NCBI RefSeq assembly: GCF_011398925.1
Contig: NZ_AP022842.1
Coordinates: 2,716,001-2,780,000 of the forward strand
Reading direction: 5' to 3'
Length of the DNA stretch: 64,000 nucleotides
From: Bacillus sp. KH172YL63
GTDB taxonomy: Bacteria; Bacillota; Bacilli; Bacillales; Bacillaceae_B
A program made the position numbers and the translations under genes. Below, one piece after another: positions 1 through 10,490 of this stretch (its first letter is position 1; each line of letters starts with the position of its first letter). The notes beneath the pieces are model-generated. The model was not told the DNA's origin. It saw nothing but the letters and a program-made list of their open reading frames with translations, and searched no databases.

Positions 1-9
1 CCCTATATG

Positions 10-1272
10 CTATGATTTATGTCCGCCCACAAGGCGGGCACGGTGCCTCGCCGTCCCTGCTTCAGTATAAGAGACGGCACGGAGCAGGGAACCGGAACCA
101 TATTTATTTCGGATCCGGTCGACAACATACCCCAGCTCTCGCTTTTCCCAACGGTCAGGTTCGAATAATGACACCTGCAATGAGCCATCTTCCACAATAT
201 TAGACAGGGAAATATGGATTTTCCTAACGGTTTTACCGCTATAGTTCTCCTCAAATAACGCCAGGCACACCCTGTACAGGTCCATGGTGATGTTGGTCGG
301 TTCCTCTATCGTCCGGGAACGGTGGAACCCGCCCCCAAATTCTTCATGGCTGTACCCGATGCCAAAACTGACGGTCCTTCCCGCCTTCCGATGGTTGCGG
401 GCCCGCCTGGCGACCTCTTCGCACATTTCCAAAATGACTCGTTTGATTTCCTTTTTCTCTTTATAATCACGCATCAAAATCTGGCCCTTACCGAAGCTGA
501 CCTGCCCATCCATGATCGGTGCCCCGATTTCAGAAAGGTCCACTCCCCATGCATGATAATAAAGCTGATTTCCCATCACACCGAACTTCGCCTCAAGCTT
601 CTCAAGGTCATACTTCGCCAATTGACCGACAGAGAAGATGCCCATCCGGTTGAGGCTCTTCTCAAGACGTCCGCCTATCCCCCACATTTCACGAAGCGGT
701 GACAGGGGCCACAGCTTTTTCGGAACATCTTTGTATGTCCATTCGGCCACCCCCTTTTTCTTTGCCTCAAGATCCAGGCACAGCTTGGAAAGGAGCATAT
801 TCGGGCCGATCCCGATCGCACACGGAAGCTGAAACTCCCTTTCCATGTCGTCTTTGATTTTGCGGGCGATGGTCGTCGCATCCCCCCATAGATTCGTCGC
901 TCCGTCGATTTTAATAAAGCTTTCGTCCACGCTGTACGTATGGATGGCATCCTTCGGTACATAGCGATGGAACAGCCGGGTAAGCTCTGTGGAAATACGG
1001 ACGTACGTTGCCATTTTCGGCTCGACAAGCCGGATGCGCGGATCGTTCGGGATCTCAAACATCCTCGAACCGGTTTTGATTCCAAAGTCCTTCTTCAATC
1101 TCGGCGAGGCAGCGAGCACGATGCTCCCCTGCCGATCTTTATCCCCCACTACAGCCAAGTGACATTCAAGGGGGTCCAGCCCCTCCATGACAGCCGAACA
1201 GCTAGCATAAAAGCTCTTCATATCGATGCACAAAATCTTGTGGTGTGGCAGCACACTGTAATCGACAGTCAT
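10..1272 (-). CDS. uvrX: UvrX/YqjW-type Y-family DNA polymerase (SOS lesion bypass)
   Basis: This encodes a 420-residue Y-family translesion polymerase. The palm motif CIDMKSFYASC near residue 16 and SVDESF near residue 112 carry the metal-binding acidic residues, and a helix-hairpin-helix stretch (MWGIGGRLEKSLNRMGI) follows. Length and the C-terminal part fit the UvrX/YqjW subgroup better than DinB. I chose the ATG at 1272 because GGAGG lies 7 nt upstream; an upstream in-frame ATG at 1359 has no such site and falls in the LexA-box region. Two LexA-type boxes at 1301-1314 and 1339-1352 indicate SOS control (inference from the B. subtilis consensus). The stop codon is complete at 10-12, so the gene is intact at the window edge. 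Confidence 0.93.
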   Translation of the reverse strand: MTVDYSVLPHHKILCIDMKSFYASCSAVMEGLDPLECHLAVVGDKDRQGSIVLAASPRLKKDFGIKTGSRMFEIPNDPRIRLVEPKMATYVRISTELTRLFHRYVPKDAIHTYSVDESFIKIDGATNLWGDATTIARKIKDDMEREFQLPCAIGIGPNMLLSKLCLDLEAKKKGVAEWTYKDVPKKLWPLSPLREMWGIGGRLEKSLNRMGIFSVGQLAKYDLEKLEAKFGVMGNQLYYHAWGVDLSEIGAPIMDGQVSFGKGQILMRDYKEKKEIKRVILEMCEEVARRARNHRKAGRTVSFGIGYSHEEFGGGFHRSRTIEEPTNITMDLYRVCLALFEENYSGKTVRKIHISLSNIVEDGSLQVSLFEPDRWEKRELGYVVDRIRNKYGSGSLLRAVSYTEAGTARHRARLVGGHKS

Positions 1273-1299
1273 ATCTTCGCCCTCCATTTTACCTGAAAT

Positions 1300-1352
1300 A
1301 GAACAAACGTTCTTACATAGTATAGTTATGATTCTATACGAATATACGTTCC
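1300..1352 (-). promoter_or_regulatory. Two LexA (DinR) boxes in front of the uvrX-type gene
   Basis: AGAACAAACGTTCT at 1300-1313 matches the B. subtilis SOS core GAAC-N4-GTTC exactly. CGAATATACGTTCC at 1339-1352 matches with one change in the left half. They sit 28 and 67 bp upstream of the start codon, where they could cover the promoter. Confidence 0.8.
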
Positions 1353-1390
1353 CTTTCAACTTAAATTACTGGTAATGGAGAAAATAACAA

Positions 1391-1836
1391 GAAAAGCGAA
1401 GGCGGCTTGGTCAGGCCCGACAAGCATAAGATGAATCGACCGGAAAGGCGTTCTTTGCCTTTTTGGTCGATTTAGCTTATGACCTCGAGGGACTAGCCGC
1501 CGGAGCTGGACAAAAGAAAAGCGGAAGGGCTTTGCTCAGAGGCGACAAGCATAAGACGAACCAGCCGGAAAGGCGTTCTTTGCCTTTTTGGCTGGTTTGA
1601 CTTATGACCTCGAGCCTCTAAGCCCTGCAGCTGGACATCAAGAAAAGCGGAGGCGGCTTGGTCAGGCCCGACAAGCATAAGATGAATCGACCGGAAGGCG
1701 TTCTTTGCCTTTTTGGTCGATTCATCTTATGACCTCGAGGGACTAGCCGCCTGAGCTGGACAAAAGAAAAGCGGAAGGGCTCGCCCTGGGGAGACAAGCA
1801 TAAGACGAGTCACCCGGAAAGGCGTTCTTTGCCTTT
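1391..1836. repeat. Four tandem palindromic repeats (family A), the last truncated
   Basis: Units of about 125 bp begin with GAAAAGCG at 1391, 1516, 1642 and 1766. Each has an outer arm, the inner arms CAAGCATAAG / CTTATGACCTCGAG, a variable stem around GGCGTTCTTTGCC, and ends with GAGCTGGACA. The fourth unit stops half way, next to the gdh terminator. Variable arms differ between units but remain complementary: ATCGACC/GGTCGAT in units 1 and 3, ACCAGCC/GGCTGGT in unit 2. Another copy lies at 25201-25324 in the opposite orientation. No open reading frame explains the region. The element looks like a dispersed structured repeat; I cannot assign a named family. Confidence 0.85.
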
Positions 1837-1842
1837 CAACGC

Positions 1843-1892
1843 AAAAAAGATGAGACCACAATCGCCAAATGATTGTGGTCTCATCTTTTTTA
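1843..1892 (-). terminator. Terminator of glcU-gdh
   Basis: A GATGAGACCACAATC / GATTGTGGTCTCATC hairpin is bounded by A and T runs, just after the gdh stop on the minus strand. Because it is symmetric it could work in both directions. Confidence 0.85.
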
Positions 1893-1896
1893 TCTA

Positions 1897-3550
<1,654 letters not shown>

Positions 3551-3623
3551 ACATCCACATCCTTTTTCCGACAATATTTCTAGTTTTCCGCTGAAACCAT
3601 TTTCCTAGCCGCTCAGGCTAGAA

Positions 3624-3653
3624 AAATATAAATATATTCCACTCACACATGCA
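3624..3653 (-). promoter_or_regulatory. Possible sigma-G promoter of glcU-gdh
   Basis: On the minus strand a -35 TGCATG (3648-3653) fits the KGHATR consensus. It lies 17 bp from TATATTT (3624-3630), which matches five of seven positions of CATNHTA. An imperfect inverted repeat (3600-3625, TTTTCCTAGCC / GGCTAGAAAA) follows in the leader. The call is supported mainly by the known forespore expression of this operon. Confidence 0.35.
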
Positions 3654-3779
3654 TACCCTTCTTTTGCCCGTGCTAATCTCACCATGGATGGAAACATGGA
3701 TATATCCTGCTTGAAACAGAAGGGATTTTTCAAATCATGTCGAATCAAGGTATAAATCAAGACACAAGGAGAGACAGAA

Positions 3780-4727
3780 ATGGACAAATGGATACAATAC
3801 GGGGTGACAGCACTGCTTTTTCCAGGGAGCATTGTGAATTCCATCATCAGAAAAAAAGAGGAGCAGCCGCCTGCCGGAAAAATGCTTCACACACCGAGGG
3901 GAACATTCCATGTGATTGAAAAAGGACAGGGACCCCTCACCATCATGATGGACGCAGGACTGTCGGGAAGTTCACTCCATTGGCATCATGTACAGGAGAA
4001 ACTGAGCCAGCATGCTCATACCATTTCATTTGACCGGGGCGGGTACGGCTGGAGTGACAGACGGAGCGGCCAATATGATGGAAAGGAAACCGTAAAAGAT
4101 ATGACAGCGATTTTGGAAGGGTTGGGCTGCACTTCCCCTCTCGTCATGGTGGGGCATTCCTATGGAGGGTTGAATGTAAGGCTGTTTGCACAAGAACACC
4201 GAAAAAGGGTGAAAGGGATCGTGCTGGTGGATGCAGTACATGAAGAAAGATACGAAACAGAAGAAACCGATAGGATGGAAGCCATAAAGAAAAACTTGAG
4301 GTGGATGAAGCTTGGATATTATAGCGCCTATACAGGGGTCCCGAGGCTTCTGAAAATGAAAGTGGGCGGAAGAATGATAGCGAAAGAGGTGGCCCACCTC
4401 CACTCTTACATGGCCTATAAGCCGAGCGCTTATGAAGCCGTATACAAGGAACTGAGGGACAGCGGCTTCACGGCCCGTCAAGTGAAGGAGAGCACCCCGC
4501 TTCACAGAGACCTCTTTATGACCATCATCCAATCCAATAACAAATCACCGGAATGGCTTCGCTATCAGGAGAAGTTGCAGCAGCTCACCGATCACCCGAC
4601 CGTTATCCTTACCGACCATGGACACAATATCCACATGGAAAATCCCTCCCTGGTGGCAAGAGCAGTCAGTGAACAGTTGAAGAAGATTGATACACACATT
4701 TTAAAAGAAGAAAGCGTCCGGTCATGA
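3780..4727 (+). CDS. Alpha/beta hydrolase
   Basis: A 315-residue alpha/beta-fold hydrolase. The nucleophile elbow GHSYGG (near residue 126) supplies the catalytic Ser, DAGLSGSS near 60 forms the oxyanion region, and the late HGHNIH supplies the catalytic His. The N-terminus has a hydrophobic stretch (YGVTALLFPGSIVNSII) that may anchor it to the membrane. AAGGAGAG lies just upstream of the ATG. It is a single gene, divergent from glcU-gdh and convergent with the next lipoprotein gene. The substrate cannot be inferred. Confidence 0.85.
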   Translation: MDKWIQYGVTALLFPGSIVNSIIRKKEEQPPAGKMLHTPRGTFHVIEKGQGPLTIMMDAGLSGSSLHWHHVQEKLSQHAHTISFDRGGYGWSDRRSGQYDGKETVKDMTAILEGLGCTSPLVMVGHSYGGLNVRLFAQEHRKRVKGIVLVDAVHEERYETEETDRMEAIKKNLRWMKLGYYSAYTGVPRLLKMKVGGRMIAKEVAHLHSYMAYKPSAYEAVYKELRDSGFTARQVKESTPLHRDLFMTIIQSNNKSPEWLRYQEKLQQLTDHPTVILTDHGHNIHMENPSLVARAVSEQLKKIDTHILKEESVRS

Positions 4728-4743
4728 CCGGACGCTTTCTTCT
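4707..4743. terminator. Bidirectional terminator shared by the hydrolase and lipoprotein genes
   Basis: A long perfect hairpin, GAAGAAAGCGTCCGGTC / GACCGGACGCTTTCTTC, with A/T flanks. The hydrolase stop codon (4725-4727) lies in its loop region. Confidence 0.85.
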
Positions 4744-4746
4744 TTA

Positions 4747-5271
4747 TCATTTGGTGGAGGTATGTATAGGGACAATGACCCTTTCATTGTCAACATTCAC
4801 AATGACATGAACGTCCCTGTCGATGGAAAGGTCCTTAAATCGCAATGAATACAAGCCTGTAGGATTTTTTTCGATGGATTGAATGACGACTTGTGAAAAC
4901 CGCGGGTCCCTCATGACTAATTGGACAGCGCTTGCTTCCGTTTTACTCTGTTGATCTGTCAGAAAGACGAATTGATCAGCCGCTGCCCTCCTGGGATAGG
5001 ATTCTTCGAGCTTGCCGTCAAAGCGGACATTCACTTTCTTTCCCATTTCTATCTCTTCTTTTCCGACCTTTTTATCCTTATCTGTCACCATGACGGTGTG
5101 GTTATCAAAAGAAAACCAGACATCATTCACCAATACTTGATCCTGTTCGAGCTGGGTGACAAAGCCTATGAAATCTGTGCTTGCTTGTGATGAATTGACA
5201 GATGTGGATGGCCCGCAGCCGGAGAACAGAATACAAAAACCAAGTATCAGAACAATCAAACATTTCTTCAT
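4747..5271 (-). CDS. DUF3221-type lipoprotein
   Basis: A 174-residue secreted lipoprotein. It has a signal sequence with lipobox LFSGC (Cys19), so it should be lipid-anchored on the outer face of the membrane. The body reads like the small DUF3221 (OB-fold-like) family of Bacillus. No catalytic motif is visible. GAGGGGGGAG precedes the ATG. Function unknown. Confidence 0.8.
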   Translation of the reverse strand: MKKCLIVLILGFCILFSGCGPSTSVNSSQASTDFIGFVTQLEQDQVLVNDVWFSFDNHTVMVTDKDKKVGKEEIEMGKKVNVRFDGKLEESYPRRAAADQFVFLTDQQSKTEASAVQLVMRDPRFSQVVIQSIEKNPTGLYSLRFKDLSIDRDVHVIVNVDNERVIVPIHTSTK

Positions 5272-5320
5272 AGACTCCCCCCTCAGTTAATTAGACGAAT
5301 GAGCCCACAGGATGGTTTCA

Positions 5321-6115
5321 TTATTTTTTGAAAAAAAAGCTATTTCCTACTTTTTCTACAAAAGATGGAAATAATTGATAGATGCGACTGCCTGCGTTCA
5401 TCCACCGGGGAAGATTGATTTCCCTTTTGTTCGTTAAAAGGGCACGAACGACTTCTTCTGCCACTTTTCTTGGATCCAGCATGAACTTTTCCACATTTTT
5501 CGTATATGTGCCCGACTCATCGGCAATGGTGAAGAAGTCAGTGGCAATCGGCCCCGGGTTCACTGCGGTCACATATACGCCATAACGCTTCGCTTCCATC
5601 CGGAGGCTGTTTGTATATCCAAGGACAGCATGCTTGGATGCAGAGTAGGCACTGGACTTTGGCGAAGCAAACTTCCCTGCCTGGGAAGCGATATTGATCA
5701 CATGCCCAAATCCCTGTTCCCGCATGATGGGAAGGACTTCGCCGGTACAAGCCATCAGGCCGAGGACATTGACGTCCATCATCCCCTTCACATCTTGAAA
5801 TGATGTTTCATGGGCTTCTTGGAAAATGCCATATCCGGCATTATTGATTAAGGCATGAATGGTCCCGAAATCGTTCAGGATCTGTTGGAACGTGCCGGGA
5901 ATTTGGTCATAATCCGTCACGTTTAACGGATATATTTCAACCTTGCACTTATACACCGTGCCCAGTTTTTCTTTCAATGCTTCCAACAAGTGGACGCGAC
6001 GTGCGATCAAGGCAAGGTTTCCACCGCTTTTGGCCACCTTGATCGCCATCTGTTCTCCGATGCCTCCCGAAGCTCCGGTGATGACAATCGTTTTTCCTTT
6101 TAATCTACTGTTCAA
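5321..6115 (-). CDS. yqjQ: SDR-family oxidoreductase, YqjQ-like
   Basis: A 264-residue short-chain dehydrogenase. It has TGASGGIG near residues 13-20, NNAG near 92, and the catalytic pair in NIASQ and YSASK. The C-terminus is basic and aromatic (SFVEKVGNSFFFKK). Order and sequence match B. subtilis yqjQ, next to the MBL-fold gene yqjP. It starts 16 nt after the yqjP-like stop, so both are probably co-transcribed. The substrate is not known. Confidence 0.88.
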   Translation of the reverse strand: MNSRLKGKTIVITGASGGIGEQMAIKVAKSGGNLALIARRVHLLEALKEKLGTVYKCKVEIYPLNVTDYDQIPGTFQQILNDFGTIHALINNAGYGIFQEAHETSFQDVKGMMDVNVLGLMACTGEVLPIMREQGFGHVINIASQAGKFASPKSSAYSASKHAVLGYTNSLRMEAKRYGVYVTAVNPGPIATDFFTIADESGTYTKNVEKFMLDPRKVAEEVVRALLTNKREINLPRWMNAGSRIYQLFPSFVEKVGNSFFFKK

Positions 6116-6131
6116 GTCTTCTCACATCTTT

Positions 6132-7091
6132 CTAAGCAAAATAATAATAAACGCCGTTCCGCTTTTCCTTCTGAATTTCATGAAGGGATTCAAGGTAATC
6201 CAATTGACCGATTGTTTCCGAGAGTGTAAGGCCCAGCTCTTTACGATAAAGGGACGGAAATAACTGCCTGCAGATATCAAACACGGACAGGGCATTTCCT
6301 TTCACCATCTCCCGTACACCTAAAGCCCTTTCTTCTTGTTTCCCTAACCTCTTCGGAATTAATCCATGTACATCTGAAATATTCTCCCCATGACCTGTAT
6401 AGGCAATCGAAATCGGGATATCCAACAGCTTCTTCAGGGAGGCATTGTATTGAAGCAATGGCTTCGACCGTTCCCCTTCACCTTCGAATGGCGGTTCAAT
6501 GAGGGGATTCGGCGAGATCGAGGCCAAAATATGATCCCCCGCTATCAACACACCATCACGTTCCCTGTATAGTGATAAGTGGCTCTGTGCATGCCCGAGG
6601 GTTTCAATGATTGACCAGTCATTCATCCCGGGAATCCGGTCCCCCTCATGTATAGCGACATCCAGTTCCCGCTGCCCCATATACTTTAAGGGACCTTTGA
6701 ACTTAGGGATGGCCTGGAGGTATTCCTCGGGAAGTCCGGCCTCGACGGCCAATTGCATGAAGAAACGGTCATGCACCGTGTGAAAGCTGTCATCACGGTA
6801 TAACCAGAAGCGGTTGTACTGATGACCATACACCTTCACTGAATCAGGAAACCGCTCAATCAATCCGGCATGGTCGGGATGATGGTGGGTCAGGACGATT
6901 TGATCGATGTCCCTCGTTGTATAACCCAATAAAGAAAGCTGTTCGGTCAATTGCTGCCAGGCAGTATCGGTGAGAGGCCCCACATCCACAAGTGTAAGGG
7001 TATCCCCTTTTACTACATATACATTCACGTCCCCTACGGCAAAGGGGGTGGATAGCGTGATCTTTGCTACGCCGTTCACTAAAGTTGTCAT
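6132..7091 (-). CDS. yqjP: MBL-fold metallohydrolase, YqjP-like
   Basis: A 319-residue protein with the zinc-binding motif THHHPDHAG near residue 68 and later metal ligands in LGHAQSH and AGDH. It belongs to the glyoxalase II/RNase Z-type superfamily. The start at 7091 gives MTTLVNGVAKI and the B. subtilis YqjP length; a further upstream ATG at 7145 lacks a convincing ribosome site. It probably shares a transcript with the YqjQ-like SDR. The exact substrate is unknown. Confidence 0.88.
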   Translation of the reverse strand: MTTLVNGVAKITLSTPFAVGDVNVYVVKGDTLTLVDVGPLTDTAWQQLTEQLSLLGYTTRDIDQIVLTHHHPDHAGLIERFPDSVKVYGHQYNRFWLYRDDSFHTVHDRFFMQLAVEAGLPEEYLQAIPKFKGPLKYMGQRELDVAIHEGDRIPGMNDWSIIETLGHAQSHLSLYRERDGVLIAGDHILASISPNPLIEPPFEGEGERSKPLLQYNASLKKLLDIPISIAYTGHGENISDVHGLIPKRLGKQEERALGVREMVKGNALSVFDICRQLFPSLYRKELGLTLSETIGQLDYLESLHEIQKEKRNGVYYYFA

Positions 7092-7261
7092 ATTTTCACC
7101 ACATTCATCATAATAAAAGGGCAGGCAGTACGTAAAAAAACTCATGCCTTTCCTGTCCAGGGTTCATTTTCACAAAAAATGAATGACCCTTCATTTAATA
7201 GTGTACAATTTTACCAAACAAATGTCATTTTTAAAATGTTAGAATATACTGAAATAAACAC

Positions 7262-7291
7262 TTGACAGACTAGCTCTCTTTCAAAGATAAT
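7262..7291 (+). promoter_or_regulatory. Sigma-A promoter of the proI T-box transcript
   Basis: TTGACA at 7262-7267 and GATAAT at 7286-7291 are separated by 18 bp, ahead of the T-box leader. Confidence 0.6.
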
Positions 7292-7344
7292 CACCTATAA
7301 TATATATTTCACAGTCCCTTCATCATTTTACATATCCATACGAG

Positions 7345-7590
7345 AAAAAGCGATGATAAAGGCCAGTAATGAATGGATGATGTCAGAGATCGGCTGCCCA
7401 CCGGCTGAAAGGCGCCGTCGTCCGCTCCATTCATGAACCTACCTTTTGAGCGTCTTAAAGCAGAACGTGTTCCAGCGTTACTTGGAAATGAAGTGTGTTC
7501 ATGCCATCAACCATGGAATGGACAAATCAAGGTGGTACCACGGAAGCAGATCCTTTCGTCCTTTATGGATGAAGGGGTCTGCTTTTTTTT
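7345..7590 (+). promoter_or_regulatory. T-box riboswitch leader, specifier CCU (tRNA-Pro), with terminator
   Basis: The core T-box AGGTGGTACCACGG occupies 7530-7543. It is followed by an intrinsic terminator (arms 7545-7561 and 7567-7582, then eight T at 7583-7590). Stem I can be traced: base AAAGG (7358-7362) with CCTTT (7442-7446), a GAAT-rich helix 7369-7377 with 7426-7434, and the AGAGA bulge at 7385-7389. The specifier loop reads GAA-CCT-A, so the codon is CCT (Pro) at 7438-7440. Uncharged tRNA-Pro would stabilise the antiterminator and allow proI expression, as known for proline genes in B. subtilis. Confidence 0.93.
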
Positions 7591-7615
7591 CGAAAACAGA
7601 AGGAGGAATGGGCGG

Positions 7616-8434
7616 ATGAATACATTGTTTATCGGGGCCGGGTCGATGGCTCACGCATTATTGAAGGGTGCATTGAGAGCAGGCGTTTTAAAGAAGGAAG
7701 AGGTGTATGTGACGAACCGCTGCAATCAGCATAAATTAGACGAAATCGTAGAGGAATTCGGTGTCGGTAAGTACAATCAAGACACGCGATATGATACCGT
7801 CATCCTCGCAATGAAGCCGAAAGACTTTCATGATGCGGCACAGTCTGTCCGCACCTTTCTTTCATCAGATACTTTGGTCATCTCCCTGTTGGCCGGAATC
7901 ACGATAGAGCATATAAGGGAGCAACTCTCCTTTAACGGAGCCGTTGCAAGGGCCATGCCCAATACAAGTGCAGCAGTGGGAAAATCAGCGACTGCCGTAT
8001 CGTTCAATCCATCCACCACCCATTTCCACAGGGAATGGACGACTGCCCTGTTTGAATCTGTCGGCACCGCGGTCGAAGTTGATGAGAGTAAGCTGGATCT
8101 TATTACGGCACTGTCTGGAAGCGGACCTGCTTATATTTATTATGTGGCTGAATTGCTCAAAGATGCTGCAGTGGAGCTCGGACTTGAGAAAGAACTCGCG
8201 GAGGGCCTCATCACACAAACCATCTCAGGTGCAAGTGCCATGTTGGAGAAATCCGGTTTGGAGGCCCAAGAGTTAAGGAAGAATGTCACCAGTCCCGGGG
8301 GAACGACCGAAGCCGGAATCGCAGCATTAGAGGAATATGAAATGAAAGATGCGTTTATCCACTGCGTCAGCTCTGCCAAGAAACGTTCAGAATTTCTCGG
8401 TGAAATGATGAACATGCAATCTCCCAAAAGCTGA
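7616..8434 (+). CDS. proI: Pyrroline-5-carboxylate reductase
   Basis: The enzyme reduces 1-pyrroline-5-carboxylate to L-proline with NAD(P)H. It is 272 residues long, with the N-terminal Rossmann motif GAGSMA (residues 7-12). The conserved C-terminal dimer region contains ALSGSGPAYIYYVAELL and the NVTSPGGTTEAG signature. The ATG at 7616 is set by AAGGAGG 9 nt upstream; it follows the terminator of the proline T-box leader. The order proI followed by namA resembles yqjO-yqjM in B. subtilis. Confidence 0.95.
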   Translation: MNTLFIGAGSMAHALLKGALRAGVLKKEEVYVTNRCNQHKLDEIVEEFGVGKYNQDTRYDTVILAMKPKDFHDAAQSVRTFLSSDTLVISLLAGITIEHIREQLSFNGAVARAMPNTSAAVGKSATAVSFNPSTTHFHREWTTALFESVGTAVEVDESKLDLITALSGSGPAYIYYVAELLKDAAVELGLEKELAEGLITQTISGASAMLEKSGLEAQELRKNVTSPGGTTEAGIAALEEYEMKDAFIHCVSSAKKRSEFLGEMMNMQSPKS

Positions 8435-8596
8435 CCCGCCTCCCGCTTGATATATAACGATTCATCCCGTGAATCAAAAGACATTTCCGCAAGAGCGGGA
8501 GCACATTTCTTTTCCAGGTTAAGGGCTGTTGTTATAATCGGTATGCACGACTATTTAGAAACCCGAAATAATTCAATCAGGGAAGGTGATCTAAAA

Positions 8597-9613
8597 ATGA
8601 ACGCTAAACTATTCCAACCATATACACTGAAAAATGTAGAGCTCAAAAACAGGATTGTGATGGCCCCTATGTGCATGTATTCCTCTCACAATGAAGACGG
8701 AAAAGTGGAGAATTGGCATCGCACCCATTATACGAGCCGAGCTGTCGGAGGCGTCGGTCTCATCATACAGGAAGCGACTGCCGTCACACCTCAGGGAAGG
8801 ATATCCCCCCGTGACTTGGGAATCTGGGATGATGAGCATATTGAAGGCTTGAAAGAGTTGGTAGGATTGATCAAGGAGCAGGGTGCGAAAACAGGAATCC
8901 AGCTTGCACATGCAGGAAGGAAAGCCGTCCTCGAAGGTGATATCCTCGCTCCGTCTGCCATCCCATTCAATGACGAAATGAAAACCCCGCTTGAAATGAC
9001 AGCCCATGATATCAAGGAAACCATCACGGCATTCGTCCAAGGGGCTGAAAGAGCACGGAAAGCAGGATTCGATGTGATCGAAATTCACGGTGCCCACGGA
9101 TACCTTATCAATGAATTTCTCTCCCCCCTTTCAAATAAACGTACGGACGAATACGGTGGATCGGCAGAAAACCGCTACCGATTCCTCGGAGAGATCATTG
9201 ACGGCATAAAAGCGGTATGGGACGGACCGCTCCTTGTCCGCGTCTCGGCTAAAGATTATCACGGGGAAGGCTTGGACATCGAAGACTATGTAGCTTTCGG
9301 AAAGTGGATGAAAGAACAGGGAGTCGATTTGATCGACGTAAGTTCCGGCGCACTGGTCCCTGCACGGATCCCCGTATTCCCCGGGTATCAGGTAAAGCTT
9401 GCCGAGACGATCAAACACGGCGCAGGCATCGATACGGGCGCCGTCGGATTGATCACAACAGGCATACAGGCTGAGGAAATCCTCCAAAATGACCGTGCCG
9501 ACCTGGTACTGCTTGCACGCGAACTACTCCGTGACCCATACTGGCCGAGAAAAGCCGCACATGAGCTGGGTGTGGAAATCAAAGCCCCTCAACAATACGA
9601 CCGGGCATGGTAA
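8597..9613 (+). CDS. namA: NADPH dehydrogenase, old yellow enzyme family
   Basis: An FMN-dependent ene-reductase of 338 residues, the same length as B. subtilis YqjM. Cys26 and Tyr28 in APMCMYS are the YqjM-specific active-site residues. The substrate-binding histidines lie in the IHGAHGYL region, followed by [15 protein letters not shown]. It should reduce alpha,beta-unsaturated carbonyls and nitro compounds and act in electrophile detoxification. GGAAGGTGAT precedes the ATG at 8597. A terminator follows directly. Confidence 0.94.
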   Translation: MNAKLFQPYTLKNVELKNRIVMAPMCMYSSHNEDGKVENWHRTHYTSRAVGGVGLIIQEATAVTPQGRISPRDLGIWDDEHIEGLKELVGLIKEQGAKTGIQLAHAGRKAVLEGDILAPSAIPFNDEMKTPLEMTAHDIKETITAFVQGAERARKAGFDVIEIHGAHGYLINEFLSPLSNKRTDEYGGSAENRYRFLGEIIDGIKAVWDGPLLVRVSAKDYHGEGLDIEDYVAFGKWMKEQGVDLIDVSSGALVPARIPVFPGYQVKLAETIKHGAGIDTGAVGLITTGIQAEEILQNDRADLVLLARELLRDPYWPRKAAHELGVEIKAPQQYDRAW

Positions 9614-9620
9614 TGGACGT

Positions 9621-9656
9621 AAAAAAGGAGTGAAGCGATATCGCTTCACTCCTTTT
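9621..9656 (+). terminator. Terminator after namA
   Basis: The hairpin AAGGAGTGAAGCGA / TCGCTTCACTCCTT is followed by TTTTCTTA. It may also serve the convergent GNAT gene. Confidence 0.85.
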
Positions 9657-9697
9657 CTTATGTAACCGTCATTCCATTCACAGCAGAATATGCGCCA

Positions 9698-10453
9698 TCA
9701 TTCATACACTTTCTGCGCTTCATACCTGAATCCGATACAGGAATAGTTTTGTTTTTGATACATCAGTCGCGGCGTATCTTCTCCATCCGCGACGAGGATC
9801 ACCGTCTTGTCATCGAATCGATCCATCACAAACTGTTGCAGTCTGGTTCCGATCCCTTTCTTCTGAAAAGTCTCATGTACCATCAGTCCATCGATTTCAG
9901 CCGTTTCATCCTTGATGATCACATCCACTGATCCGGCAGGTTCCCCTTTATCATAAGCAAGAACCTGCATCACATGGGGATGTTGGAAATTACGTTTATG
10001 CATGCCTACCTTTTCGTCAGCAAATGCAGCGCCATACGCCATATCCTGCTCATATTGAAACGCCAGATAAGCATCGAGCTCGACTTCACTCACTTCTCTT
10101 ATTTCAATTTCAGGGGTATTTTCCACCCGGGGGAAAACATCGGGTGCAATCTTGTACAGTTCAGTGAAGCCAATCCCATAACCTTCTTCTTCCATAACAG
10201 CCTTCAATTCCGCCGGAAGCTCCTGATCCTGGGGAAAAATGTACTTCACATGCTTCTGTCCGTTTGATTGTTGGAATTTCCTCAAGAAGCTGGCAGCTTC
10301 TAAAAATTCAGCTCTTGTCGGCATTCTCTTGAATTTCAGAAAATTACTATCATATCTTGTGAGCATTTCTGGAAAATGAATATGTTCGTACAATTCATTT
10401 TCTGCCACATTATGGCCTGGATTGTAAATATCGTCAAAAGTGATCCCGTTCAT
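9698..10453 (-). CDS. GNAT-family N-acetyltransferase with an N-terminal extra domain
   Basis: 251 residues. The C-terminal half is a GNAT fold with the acetyl-CoA loop near VHETFQKKGIGTRLQQF (about residue 195). The N-terminal 115 residues (rich in aromatic and charged residues) form a separate domain, possibly the DUF5613 type often fused to GNATs in Bacillus. No acceptor can be named. Convergent with namA. Confidence 0.82.
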   Translation of the reverse strand: MNGITFDDIYNPGHNVAENELYEHIHFPEMLTRYDSNFLKFKRMPTRAEFLEAASFLRKFQQSNGQKHVKYIFPQDQELPAELKAVMEEEGYGIGFTELYKIAPDVFPRVENTPEIEIREVSEVELDAYLAFQYEQDMAYGAAFADEKVGMHKRNFQHPHVMQVLAYDKGEPAGSVDVIIKDETAEIDGLMVHETFQKKGIGTRLQQFVMDRFDDKTVILVADGEDTPRLMYQKQNYSCIGFRYEAQKVYE

Positions 10454-10490
10454 CCGTCATTTCCCCTTTGGTCTGTATATTTGATCTCCC

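Noticed and set aside
1391-1836. CRISPR array
   Set aside because: Units are about 125 bp palindromes without unique spacers and there are no cas genes.
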